Shown here in pieces: positions 52,247 to 60,857 of a DNA stretch of 64,000 nucleotides. Within the stretch, counting starts at the first letter, position 1, and the number at the start of each line of letters is the position of its first letter. The translations under genes and the position numbers were made by a program. Source of the DNA: Parabacteroides faecalis (lineage in GTDB: Bacteria > Bacteroidota > Bacteroidia > Bacteroidales > Tannerellaceae). A model generated the notes under the pieces. The model had not been told where the DNA came from, searched no databases, and saw only the letters and a program-made list of their open reading frames with translations. The stretch spans positions 1-64,000 of the forward strand of contig NZ_JAKZMM010000013.1 in the NCBI RefSeq assembly GCF_022809355.1, given 5' to 3'.

Positions 52247-54070
52247 ATGATAAATAAAATAACAATTATAGCTATTTCAGAGAAAGGGAAGGAATTAGCT
52301 GAGCGGATATCACGGCACTATGACGAAGTGACGATCTCCCGTTTAGCTGAGGTGGAAAAAGCGTTTTCTTGCTCGGATGCTTTGATTTTTATCGGAGCCT
52401 TAGGTATTTGTGTCAGAAGTATAGCACCATATATTCAGGATAAGCATACGGATCCGGCTGTCGTTTGTATAGATACCACTGGAAAGCAGGTGATTTCTGT
52501 TTTGTCGGGACACGTTGGTGGTGCAAACGAACTAACGGTTTCGCTAGCTCGCTTGTTGTCGGCTGAACCTGTTATTACAACTCAAAGTGACAATGTCGGT
52601 TTATGGGCATTGGATACGTTGCCTGAAAAGTATGATTGGGCATTGGAAGTATTGCCGAAAGGAAATACAACACCAGTTTCAGACGAACAGAGGAACTCTT
52701 GGTTGAATCAGGCTATTGCTCTTTTCGTAGACCGGAAGCCAACAGCGCTTTTATTGGAATGTCCAGTAGAAGGTGGTGAATATCTGATAGAAACCTTACC
52801 TTCTCATGTGGATTTGTATCAGGATGTTGCGTCGATACCTGTAGATAAATATAGCTTGGTTATTGCTGTAACTCCATGGATTCATGCGTATCCGGCGTTG
52901 TGTATCCAATATGTTCCGAAAGTATTGCATGTCGGTATGGGCTGCAAACGGGATTTGCTGGTGGATGTACAGTTGTTAAAAGAAAAGATTCTGACATCTT
53001 TGCGAGAACAGCATCTCTCTGAAAAGGCAATTTGTTCGTTGGATTCGGTTGACATAAAAGCAGACGAGAAAGCTTTACTATTGTTGGCAGAAACATGGCA
53101 TGTTCCTTTTTATACATATCCGGCAACCGAACTGAAGGGAATTGAGGTTCCGACACCATCGGCTGTTGTAGAATCGAATATTGGTATCCCCAGTGTGAGT
53201 GAAGCTGCTGCTATCAAGGCTTCGGGAGACGGTTTATTGGTCTTGCCTAAACAGATTTATCATGAAGGGGATGTGCAGTTTACTTGGGCGGTAGCTTTGG
53301 ACAGTGGAAAACCGAGACAAAAAGGACATATTGAAATCGTGGGTGCCGGACCTGGTGATCCGGAGTTGGTTTCTGTACGGGGAAAACATTTCCTCCAGCG
53401 GGCTGATCTGATTCTTTATGCCGGAAGCTTGGTGCCCAAAGAGCTGACTTATTATGCTAAGCCTGGTGCGATAGTCCGTAGTTCTGCCGACATGAATTTG
53501 GATGAACAGTTTGCGTTGATGAAATCCTTTTATGATAAAGGAAAACTGGTTGTCCGTTTGCATACGGGTGATCCTTGTCTGTATGGGGCCATTCAGGAAC
53601 AGATGAATTATTTCGACCAGTATGGTATGGAATATCATATTACTCCGGGTATTTCCGCTTTCCAGGCTGCTGCAGCTGAATTGAAATCTGAATTTACGGT
53701 TCCGGAAAAAGTCCAGACAATTATTTTGACCCGCGGTGAAGGACGTACGCCTGTTCCGGAAAAAGAACAGTTGCATAAACTGGCAGCCAGTCAAAGTACC
53801 ATGTGTATTTATCTGAGTGCTTCTATTGCGGATAAAGTGGAGCAAGAGTTATTACAGCATTATGCTCCGGATACACCGGTCGCTGTCTGCTATAAATTGA
53901 CTTGGAAGGAACAGCGTATTTTCCGGGGTGAACTAAAAGATTTAGCTCGGATCGTACGGGAAAACCATTTGACATTAACTACGTTGTTGGTGGTAGGAGA
54001 GGCGATCGGACATCGGGAAGGTTTGTCTCGTTTGTATGCGGATGAGTTTAAGCATTTGTTCAGGAAGTAA
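52247..54070 (+). CDS. cbiG-cobM: Fusion: cobalt-precorrin-5A hydrolase (CbiG) and precorrin-4 C11-methyltransferase (CobM/CbiF)
   Basis: A 607-residue fusion. Residues 1-345 are CbiG, which opens the ring lactone and releases acetaldehyde: GALGICVRSIAPYIQDKHTD, VLSGHVGGANELTVSLARLL, and the carboxy-terminal CbiG motif VLHVGMGCKRDL near 230. Residues 355-607 are the methylase: IEIVGAGPGDPELVSVRGKH, LYAGSLVPKELTYYAKPGA, VRLHTGDPCLYGAIQEQM and YHITPGISAFQAAAAEL. CbiF acts immediately before CbiG, so the fusion joins consecutive steps. The presence of CbiG marks the early-cobalt, anaerobic route. The gene lies 6 nt after cbiET. Confidence 0.94.
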   Translation: MINKITIIAISEKGKELAERISRHYDEVTISRLAEVEKAFSCSDALIFIGALGICVRSIAPYIQDKHTDPAVVCIDTTGKQVISVLSGHVGGANELTVSLARLLSAEPVITTQSDNVGLWALDTLPEKYDWALEVLPKGNTTPVSDEQRNSWLNQAIALFVDRKPTALLLECPVEGGEYLIETLPSHVDLYQDVASIPVDKYSLVIAVTPWIHAYPALCIQYVPKVLHVGMGCKRDLLVDVQLLKEKILTSLREQHLSEKAICSLDSVDIKADEKALLLLAETWHVPFYTYPATELKGIEVPTPSAVVESNIGIPSVSEAAAIKASGDGLLVLPKQIYHEGDVQFTWAVALDSGKPRQKGHIEIVGAGPGDPELVSVRGKHFLQRADLILYAGSLVPKELTYYAKPGAIVRSSADMNLDEQFALMKSFYDKGKLVVRLHTGDPCLYGAIQEQMNYFDQYGMEYHITPGISAFQAAAAELKSEFTVPEKVQTIILTRGEGRTPVPEKEQLHKLAASQSTMCIYLSASIADKVEQELLQHYAPDTPVAVCYKLTWKEQRIFRGELKDLARIVRENHLTLTTLLVVGEAIGHREGLSRLYADEFKHLFRK

Positions 54071-54074
54071 AGAC

Positions 54075-55904
54075 ATGATACTGGTTTTTGGCGGAACAAC
54101 TGAAGGACGATTGGTTGCCCAGGTATTGGAAGAGGCCGGAAAGCCATTCTTATATTCCACGAAAGGAGAGGGACAAGAAATGGAGCTGGTCCATGGCAAA
54201 CGTCTTTGCGGAGCCATGAATGAAGAGGCTATGGCGGACTGTTGTTCAGAGGCTTCGGTTCGTTTGATTGTAGATGCCGCTCATCCGTTTGCAGTCCAAT
54301 TACATCAAACGATTGCTGCTGTTGCAGCCCGACTGAGTTTGCCGGTTATTCGTTATGAGCGGAAATATTCTCCAAGGAACCCTGATTTTGTATGGTGTGA
54401 TGATTATGCAGATGCCATGCAGAAAATGGAATTGGCCGGTGTTTCCCGACTGTTGGCGTGGACGGGCGTGAATACGATTCGTCCTCTTCGACCTTTTTGG
54501 TCTGCGCATGAGTCTTTCTTCCGGATATTAAATCGAGAAGATTCCCGGCGAATAGCTTCAGATCAGGGTTTTCCTTCAGATCATTTGCTTTTTTATCAGG
54601 AACAATCGGATGAGAGTATGATCAGGCAGGTTTTGCCAGATGCGATTCTGACAAAAGAGAGTGGCAGTTCTGGTTTCTTTGAAGAGAAAACAGCAGTAGC
54701 TCTCCAAAAGCATATTCCGGTGTATGTGATCAAACGCCCTGTGCTTCCGGACTCATTTTTGTGTGTCTATGGAGAATTTGGTTTGCGGCGGGAAATTTAT
54801 CGTTTATTGCCTGACTTTTTTGATTTGCATTGTGGATTGACGACTGGGGCTTGTGCGACGGCTGCTGCAAAAGCGGCTTTGCATAAGATTTTGTATGGAG
54901 AGGAAATTCCTTCTATGGAAATCCAGTTGCCTTCAGGAGAACCGGTTGTTTTGCCTGTTGCTTCTGTGGAAGCAGATGAAACAGGAGTGGCATGTTCGGT
55001 GATTAAAGAGGCTGGTGATGATCCGGATGTGACAAATGGATGCCGGATCAAAGTACATGTTTCGGTGGTGGATGGAGAAACGGAAGAAGAACCTCTGATT
55101 CGTTTTCAAGCAGGTCCGGGTGTGGGAACGGTTACTTTACCCGGCTTGGGACTGGAAGTTGGCGGACCAGCGATCAACCAGACTCCCCGACGGATGATGG
55201 AAACGGAACTGCATCGTTTGGTTGTTGCTTCCGGAAGAAAGATTTCTTCTATATGGGTCACAGTGTCTGTGGAGCATGGAGAGGAATTAGCCAAACGTAC
55301 TTTCAATCCAAAATTAGGTATTGTTGGTGGTATTTCCATTATTGGCACCTCGGGTATTGTACGTCCGTTCTCATCGGAAGCATTTGTGGCTTCTATCCGG
55401 AAGGAAGTCCAGGTTGCTAAAGCAGTTGGATGTTCGCAGCTGGTGATTAATTCGGGGGCGAAGAGCGAGCGATATCTAAAGACTTATTTGGCTGATCGGT
55501 CTATTCCGCAGCAAGGATTTGTACATTATGGTAATTTTATTGGAGCAACTCTTCAGATTGCTGTTGAGACTGGGTTTCAGCATATCATTATGGGACTGAT
55601 GTTAGGAAAAGCTGTCAAGCTGGCAGAAGGAGCATTGGATACGCATAGTAAGAAAGTCATCATGAATCGGGATTATTTGCTGCAGGTAGCCGGGAAGACA
55701 TCCTGTTCAGCGGATATCTTATCTGCAATTCCGTCATTGACTTTGGCGCGTGAGTTATGGCAATTGATCTCTCCCGAGATCTATCCTGAATTTTATCAGA
55801 TGATCTTGCAGGATTGCTATCGTTCGTGTGCTCCACTTTTGCAGTCAGCACATTTGGAACTGCTTCTTATTTCGGAAGAAGGAAATGTGATTCCATTGGG
55901 ATAA
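54075..55904 (+). CDS. cobK-cbiD: Fusion: precorrin-6A reductase (CobK/CbiJ) and cobalt-precorrin-5B C1-methyltransferase (CbiD)
   Basis: A 609-residue fusion. The reductase domain (1-260) starts ILVFGGTTEGRLVAQVLEEA and has VDAAHPFAVQLHQTIAAVA and LLAWTGVNTIRPLRPFW. The CbiD domain (268-609) starts HCGLTTGACATAAAKAAL and has GPGVGTVTLPGLGLEVGGPA, LGIVGGISIIGTSGIVRPFS and a late GLMLGKAVKLAEGALDTHSK. CbiD and CbiJ catalyse consecutive steps of the anaerobic pathway. The ATG at 54075 is 4 nt after the upstream stop; an earlier in-frame start at 54036 lies inside cobM and is rejected. Last corrin-ring gene in the run. Confidence 0.94.
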   Translation: MILVFGGTTEGRLVAQVLEEAGKPFLYSTKGEGQEMELVHGKRLCGAMNEEAMADCCSEASVRLIVDAAHPFAVQLHQTIAAVAARLSLPVIRYERKYSPRNPDFVWCDDYADAMQKMELAGVSRLLAWTGVNTIRPLRPFWSAHESFFRILNREDSRRIASDQGFPSDHLLFYQEQSDESMIRQVLPDAILTKESGSSGFFEEKTAVALQKHIPVYVIKRPVLPDSFLCVYGEFGLRREIYRLLPDFFDLHCGLTTGACATAAAKAALHKILYGEEIPSMEIQLPSGEPVVLPVASVEADETGVACSVIKEAGDDPDVTNGCRIKVHVSVVDGETEEEPLIRFQAGPGVGTVTLPGLGLEVGGPAINQTPRRMMETELHRLVVASGRKISSIWVTVSVEHGEELAKRTFNPKLGIVGGISIIGTSGIVRPFSSEAFVASIRKEVQVAKAVGCSQLVINSGAKSERYLKTYLADRSIPQQGFVHYGNFIGATLQIAVETGFQHIIMGLMLGKAVKLAEGALDTHSKKVIMNRDYLLQVAGKTSCSADILSAIPSLTLARELWQLISPEIYPEFYQMILQDCYRSCAPLLQSAHLELLLISEEGNVIPLG

Positions 55905-55938
55905 ACGTCTTGGGTTTGTATAGTTGAATTTATCTTTT

Positions 55939-55946
55939 TATTTTTG
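55939..55946 (+). promoter_or_regulatory. -7 box of the NikR-like gene
   Basis: TATTTTTG with a TTTG -33 motif 20 bp upstream; the ATG is 26 nt further on. So the regulator need not depend on the cobalamin operon promoter. Confidence 0.55.
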
Positions 55947-55971
55947 TGCCATAATTTAGTTAGTAATCAGG

Positions 55972-56373
55972 ATGGCGTTAAAGCGATTTGGGGTTTCTTT
56001 GGAAGACGATTTGTTGGAGTCGTTAGACCAATATGTACTGGAGAATGGTTTTTCGAATCGTTCACAGGCTATCCGTTTCCTAATTGAGAAGAATCTGGCG
56101 GAGAAGAAGTGGCTTTGTAATCATATCGTGGCAGGTACGATTATAATCATGTATGACCAGGGGAAAAAGGAGATTGCTTCGAAAATCAATCTGATTGAGC
56201 AGGATTATCAGGATGTGATTCTTTCTTCTTCGCAGTATTTTATAAACAAGAATTTCTGTTTGCATATTGCTACGGTGATGGGTGAGGCGCATCGATTGAC
56301 GGATTTGTCGGATCGTCTGACTACGATTAAAGGTATCAAGCATGGTAAACTGGTGATGAGCCGGGCCGATTGA
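55972..56373 (+). CDS. NikR-like ribbon-helix-helix regulator with altered metal site
   Basis: A 133-residue protein with an amino-terminal ribbon-helix-helix DNA-binding domain (KRFGVSLEDDLLESLDQYVL, GFSNRSQAIRFLIEKNL) and a carboxy-terminal ACT-like domain as in NikR (GTIIIMYDQGKKEIASKINL, GIKHGKLV). Aligned by eye to Escherichia coli NikR, whose high-affinity nickel ligands are H76, H87, H89 and C95, this protein has Q77, Q88, F90 and C96: only the cysteine is kept. It may sense another metal, use other residues, or have lost metal control. It lies between the cobalamin genes and a TonB receptor, so control of cobalt, nickel or corrinoid uptake is the natural guess. Confidence 0.82.
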   Translation: MALKRFGVSLEDDLLESLDQYVLENGFSNRSQAIRFLIEKNLAEKKWLCNHIVAGTIIIMYDQGKKEIASKINLIEQDYQDVILSSSQYFINKNFCLHIATVMGEAHRLTDLSDRLTTIKGIKHGKLVMSRAD

Positions 56374-56394
56374 GCCTTATTTTTTTAGTAATAT

Positions 56395-56423
56395 GGTAAC
56401 ACGTTTTCTTGGAAAGGTAACAC
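56395..56423. promoter_or_regulatory. Direct repeat GGTAACAC, two copies 21 bp apart
   Basis: GGTAACAC occurs at 56395-56402 and again at 56416-56423, in the 75-bp gap between the NikR-like gene and the TonB receptor gene. A spacing of 21 bp puts both on the same face of the helix. It is a candidate binding site for the upstream regulator. Confidence 0.5.
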
Positions 56424-56448
56424 AGTGTATATATTTATTAAGAGATAG

Positions 56449-58326
56449 ATGAAAAGAAATGTATTGATTGTAGCAGGCTTGGTTGCTTCGGGTGTTGTTA
56501 TGGCAGAAACACCGCTGGAAGTAGACAGTTTGATCCATCTGAATAGTTTGGTTGTTTCTGCTAATAAGATTGAGGTAAATCGGAATAGTGTTCCGCTGAC
56601 TATTTCGGTGATAGGGCGTAGTCAGATTGAAAACAGCAGTGAATCGGCTCTTTTACCAGTACTTTCCGAGCAGGTGCCAGGTTTGTTTGTAACGGAAAAA
56701 GGCATTACCGGTTTTGGTGTTTCTACCAATGCTGCCGGTACCATCAATATCCGTGGGGTAGGAAGTGGAAACAAAGTCTTGGTATTATTTGATGGCCAAC
56801 CACAGTGGGCCGGACTTTTTGGACATGCCTTGCCGGATACTTATGTGGCTTCGGATGTAGAAAAGGTTGAAGTTATTCGCGGACCGGGTTCGCTGTTGTA
56901 TGGCTCAAATGCTATGGGTGGTGTGATCAATATCATTACGCGTCGGCATCATCAGCAGGGACGTCGTACACAGGCTCGGGTGATGTACGGGTCATATAAT
57001 ACACAGAAATATATGGTGAATAATGGATATAATGTGGGCAATTTCAGTTCTTTTGTCTCGATAAATCATGATCGGACGGACGGACATCGCCCTAATTCTG
57101 ATTTCCAAATCACCAATGGCTTTGCGAATTTAGGATATCGTTTTAATGATGTTTACCAATTGCGCGGAGATGTAAGTCTGGCAAAGTATAAGTTCCAGAA
57201 TCCGGGAGAAACATTCAATCCGATTTTTGACAATAAGATGGATGTCTGGCGTGGTACTTCGTCATTGGCTCTCGAAAACCAGTATGAGAAAATGAGTGGG
57301 GCAATCCGGCTTTTCTATAACTGGGGGAATCATGAGATTAACGATGGCTATTATACGGGCGAAGATCCCCAGAATTATCTATTCCGATCGACCGACCGGA
57401 ATTTGGGCGTTCTTTTTTACGAATCTTTCCGGCTCTTTGAAGGGAATAACTTCACGGTGGGTATCGATTATAAAAACTGGGGTGGTCATGCTTGGAATCA
57501 GATGAATGATGGTTCTGCAGATCAGGAGATCATTGATAAATCTGTCAACGAAGTGGCTGGTTATGTCATTATGCAACAGGATTTTTTCAATAAACTGGGG
57601 GTAAATGCGGGTGTCCGTTACGAACACAACAGTTCGTTTGGCGGTGCTTGGGTGCCACAGGCAGGTTTGACATATCGGCCGTTTGAAGGGAATGTCTGGA
57701 AAGCTTCTCTTTCCAAAGGTTTCCGTAGCCCGAATATTCGTGAATTATATATGTTTAAGCCGAAGAATCCGGATCTGAAACCGGAAAATATGATGAATTA
57801 TGAAATCTCGGTAGGGCAGTCTTTCCTTGACGGACGTTTGTCGGCCGAGGTGACAGCCTTTTACATCGACGGGAAAGATATGATCCGTACGGCTATGATT
57901 GATGGCAATCCGCTGAATGTCAATACAGGGGAATTTACCAATAAGGGAGTAGAGGCCGAAGTGAAATACCAGATTCTGCAGAATCTTTCGTTTACGACCA
58001 ATTATAGTTTTTTGGATCAGAGTGACCCGATTGCAGGAGCTCCTAAACATAAATTCTATGCAGGAGCGACTTATCTTCCAGGGCGTTTCTCGTTCCATCT
58101 GGCTGTTCAATCAATTTTTGATCTCTATACAGACGAGGCTTGCACGAAGCAGGAAGATTATACCGTCTTGAATGCCCGTGCTGCTTATCATTTTGGGAAG
58201 AATCCGGATAAAGGATTGAATATTTTCGTGAAGGGAGAGAATCTGACGGCTACGCGTTATTCCATTAACGATGGTTTCCCGATGCCTAAAGCTACTTTTA
58301 TGGGTGGTATTGAGGTAATATTCTGA
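56449..58326 (+). CDS. TonB-dependent outer-membrane receptor (metal or corrinoid type)
   Basis: A 625-residue ligand-gated outer-membrane transporter. It has a signal peptide (VLIVAGLVASGVVMAE), a plug domain (LLPVLSEQVPGLFVTEKGIT, INIRGVGSGNKVLVLFDGQP, VEKVEVIRGPGSLLYGSNAM followed by GGVINIITR) and a 22-strand-type barrel ending GGIEVIF. It lacks the long amino-terminal carboxypeptidase-like extension of SusC proteins and is the size of siderophore, BtuB-like and metal receptors. Position after the cobalamin genes and the NikR-like regulator suggests a cobalt, nickel or corrinoid ligand; this is inference. Confidence 0.9.
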   Translation: MKRNVLIVAGLVASGVVMAETPLEVDSLIHLNSLVVSANKIEVNRNSVPLTISVIGRSQIENSSESALLPVLSEQVPGLFVTEKGITGFGVSTNAAGTINIRGVGSGNKVLVLFDGQPQWAGLFGHALPDTYVASDVEKVEVIRGPGSLLYGSNAMGGVINIITRRHHQQGRRTQARVMYGSYNTQKYMVNNGYNVGNFSSFVSINHDRTDGHRPNSDFQITNGFANLGYRFNDVYQLRGDVSLAKYKFQNPGETFNPIFDNKMDVWRGTSSLALENQYEKMSGAIRLFYNWGNHEINDGYYTGEDPQNYLFRSTDRNLGVLFYESFRLFEGNNFTVGIDYKNWGGHAWNQMNDGSADQEIIDKSVNEVAGYVIMQQDFFNKLGVNAGVRYEHNSSFGGAWVPQAGLTYRPFEGNVWKASLSKGFRSPNIRELYMFKPKNPDLKPENMMNYEISVGQSFLDGRLSAEVTAFYIDGKDMIRTAMIDGNPLNVNTGEFTNKGVEAEVKYQILQNLSFTTNYSFLDQSDPIAGAPKHKFYAGATYLPGRFSFHLAVQSIFDLYTDEACTKQEDYTVLNARAAYHFGKNPDKGLNIFVKGENLTATRYSINDGFPMPKATFMGGIEVIF

Positions 58327-58974
58327 TTTATAGTTTGTTGTGCTGCTACTTTTGTAGTTGGGTAAATTCCTAAAAGTTCAAAAGGTTCAAAAAGTTCAAA
58401 AAGTTCACTGTGTCCCCACGGCTGAAACTTTCGGCGTGGTTGTTTAAGAAAGCGTGGTACAAAACAGAAGACAAAGAGAGAAGAGTTTTGTCGGATTGTT
58501 TATTGGCAAGATGATTGTTCGTATTACGGAAGCAGGTGTCTGCCGAGAAATGCGAGGATTGTAGTTGTAACAAAAAAAGCTGTGTTGGATGGCTTGTTTC
58601 GTATAGATCCGCTGAGGAAATCTCGATGAGCTGTCGGGCTTTGCAAAGCTTCTTATAACTGTACTTATTGTACAAAATACATCTTTCGTTGTCAAGTAGG
58701 CAAGTGTTTGCTAGGTCTTTATTCATTGCACCGCAGATTCAGATAATTTCAGGGAGGGCACTGTGAACTTTTTGAACTTTTTGAACCTTTTGAACTTTTG
58801 GGAATTTTTGCCATTGAAAATTCTTCATTTCATAGGCAGAAAAAGTGAAAAAGACGCCGGCTTTTTATGAAAAGCTGGCATTGTTTTTCACTTTTTTTGT
58901 ATCTTCGCATAAGCAAAGTCACTGGTAGTGTTTTGGCTCCGAAATTGTAACTAAACATAAATATATAATTATCC
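58327..58974. other. Intergenic region dominated by a MITE-like element
   Basis: The gap contains the inverted-repeat element at 58364-58807, a GCCGGC motif segment at about 58852-58880 related to the repeats at 2861 and 26485, and a likely -7 box (TATCTTCG) near 58910 for the next gene. No gene is called. Confidence 0.65.
58364..58807. mobile_element. MITE-like element, 444 bp with 49-bp terminal inverted repeats
   Basis: The left end (58364-58412) and right end (58759-58807) are inverted copies that differ at only about two of 49 positions. Each end contains four phased GTTCAAAA-type units (AAAAGTTCAAAAGGTTCAAA onward) and finishes at CACTGTG on the inner side. The 346-bp interior has no full-length gene; minus-strand frames (58370-58726 and 58444-58695) show no domain. 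No clear target-site duplication is visible. It could also be a large RNA hairpin or terminator-like repeat. Confidence 0.7.
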
Positions 58975-60672
58975 ATGAAGAAGTTGTTACACTACTGTAA
59001 ATTGTGGGGCTTTTCCCTAGTGACTCCATGTTGCATTTTGTTTTCTTGTCAATCGGAGCCAACCTGCTCACCTGATGATCTTGAGTTCCAAAAGCGGTTT
59101 GACCGTAATTATCATTATGTAGTCAATAATATGCTGAAGACTCATGAGAAGATGGATACGCTATTGATGTTATGCGATGAATTGATGTCCACATCACCTT
59201 CCCGGCTTGAACCTCGTCAGCTTAGGTTATGGAATTATTCTTATGCCTTATCGTCATCGGTATATTTTAATAATAATGATTTGAAAAAAGGATTAGCTTG
59301 TCTTCAGCGAGGATTGTTTTTGTCAGATTCGCTAAACGATCCACTTTGTAAAAATCGGATATCCAGTACCTTGGCATTGGTGTATTCAAACTGGAAGATG
59401 AACGACGAGGCTAATGAACTTTTCAATCAGGTAATAGCCAATTCTGATAAAAGCGATACCTTGTCGATGGCAAATGCCTATTTAGCAAAAGCTATGCACA
59501 TGGTTTATACCATGAAATATGATTCGGCAGTCTATTATATGTCGCTGATTGACAAGTTGAACATCCAGGAAGAGGATATGCTTCCGGGTTCTTATAAATC
59601 AGTTGATTATACCACTCGTTTTTATAAAGGCTGGAGTTTGAGCGAGATACCTGATTCGTTGAACCGTTCGATTGAGTTACTTCAAAGTCTGTATGACGAT
59701 TATCATGCCCATAAGGAAGAAACGGTTTCTTTTGAATCGGTTTGTTTCCGGTTAGGAAAGGCTTATGAGCGGGCAGGAGATCCGAAAAAAGCGGATTTTT
59801 ATTATCAGGAGGCTAAAAAATTGATTCTTACCAGGCCCGTTTCTTTCCAGTTGTTTGAAACTTCAGAACCGCTGATGAGCACGTATATACAAGAGAATGA
59901 CACGAAGAACGCCATGCAACTTCTGCCAGTTTGGAAAACGATATCAGAACAATATTATGATAATCAGCTGAATGGAATGCTGGCCTATTATTCTGTAAAG
60001 CAGGATGTGGCCGGTATGGAAAAACAGATTCTGGAAGCAGAAGGGAAGTTGACCCAGCGCCGGTTGGAGATTGTAATCCTTGTGATGGTTGTCATTGTGC
60101 TGATGCTAATCATTGTATGGGGGATTTTTTACTGGAGAAACAAGAAACGTCGGCTTCAAACGTTATTCCAAGTATTGATGAGACGGTATATTGAGTGGCG
60201 CGAGATGGGAATTTATTTAGTATCCAAACAGGGAGAATCTTTGCCTTTATTGGCTGTTGGGCAAGACCTCGAAGCTACAACTGATGAAACTCTCCAGGAA
60301 TCGTCTGATTCAGAAGGTACGAGTGATGATGATTTTTATCGTAACTTGTATTATCGTGTATTATTGGTGATGGAAAAAGACCGTCCTTTCCTGAATCCGG
60401 AACTGACTATCTCGCTTCTAGCTAAAGCCGCTATTACCAATCGTACACATCTTTCAACGGCTATCAACCGTATGACGGGTACAAACTTCAGTACATGGTT
60501 GGCTGAATACCGGGTGAATTATGTGATTCATCTGATGACTACCAGCGGATCAGATAATTGGGATATGCTTTACGAAAAGGCAGGTTTTGGATCCCGGACT
60601 TCCTTCTATCGGCAGTTCAAGCAAATTACCGGACTTACACCGAAACAGTTCTTAAAGCAACGGAAGTTTTAA
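58975..60672 (+). CDS. Membrane-anchored TPR / AraC-type transcription regulator
   Basis: A 565-residue regulator in one chain. The start has a signal or lipobox-like segment (CCILFSCQSE, cysteine near residue 25). Residues 40-350 are helical repeats of TPR type (e.g. GLACLQRGLFLSDSLNDPLC, RLGKAYERAGDPKKADFYYQ). A membrane helix follows at about 363-386 (VILVMVVIVLMLIIVWGIFY), then a cytoplasmic linker and a carboxy-terminal AraC domain (LLAKAAITNRTHLSTAINRM, AGFGSRTSFYRQFKQITGLT, PKQFLKQRKF). A periplasmic signal could thus act directly on DNA. It precedes a fimbrial gene set and probably controls it. Confidence 0.87.
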   Translation: MKKLLHYCKLWGFSLVTPCCILFSCQSEPTCSPDDLEFQKRFDRNYHYVVNNMLKTHEKMDTLLMLCDELMSTSPSRLEPRQLRLWNYSYALSSSVYFNNNDLKKGLACLQRGLFLSDSLNDPLCKNRISSTLALVYSNWKMNDEANELFNQVIANSDKSDTLSMANAYLAKAMHMVYTMKYDSAVYYMSLIDKLNIQEEDMLPGSYKSVDYTTRFYKGWSLSEIPDSLNRSIELLQSLYDDYHAHKEETVSFESVCFRLGKAYERAGDPKKADFYYQEAKKLILTRPVSFQLFETSEPLMSTYIQENDTKNAMQLLPVWKTISEQYYDNQLNGMLAYYSVKQDVAGMEKQILEAEGKLTQRRLEIVILVMVVIVLMLIIVWGIFYWRNKKRRLQTLFQVLMRRYIEWREMGIYLVSKQGESLPLLAVGQDLEATTDETLQESSDSEGTSDDDFYRNLYYRVLLVMEKDRPFLNPELTISLLAKAAITNRTHLSTAINRMTGTNFSTWLAEYRVNYVIHLMTTSGSDNWDMLYEKAGFGSRTSFYRQFKQITGLTPKQFLKQRKF

Positions 60673-60703
60673 CAAGATTGTAGTCTTGATTTAATGTATC
60701 ATC

Positions 60704-60746
60704 AAGCGAGTTCAGTACTTTAAAAGTATTGAGCCCGCTTTTTTAT
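60704..60746 (+). terminator. Terminator of the TPR/AraC regulator gene
   Basis: AAGCGAGTTCAGTACTT pairs with AAGTATTGAGCCCGCTT (three wobble or mismatch positions) and leads into seven T. Confidence 0.75.
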
Positions 60747-60768
60747 TTTGTATCAATTCGTTCATTTA

Positions 60769-60857
60769 GTACCATATTATTCATAGCCTGTTACTTTTTG
60801 TACCAGATTCTATATATGAAATACCAAAAGGTTCATCGTTGTTTCGGCGATGTACCA
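60769..60857. promoter_or_regulatory. Four helically phased TACCA boxes
   Basis: GTACCA at 60769, GTACCA at 60800, ATACCA at 60821 and GTACCA at 60852 are direct repeats at steps of 31, 21 and 31 bp, close to 3, 2 and 3 helical turns. They lie between the AraC-type regulator and the DUF3575 gene. The array would suit an AraC-type activator binding several sites on one face of the DNA. Confidence 0.5.

Noticed and set aside
58370..58726. Minus-strand frame within the MITE-like element
   Set aside because: It ends in the inverted repeat and has no recognisable domain; the interior appears non-coding.
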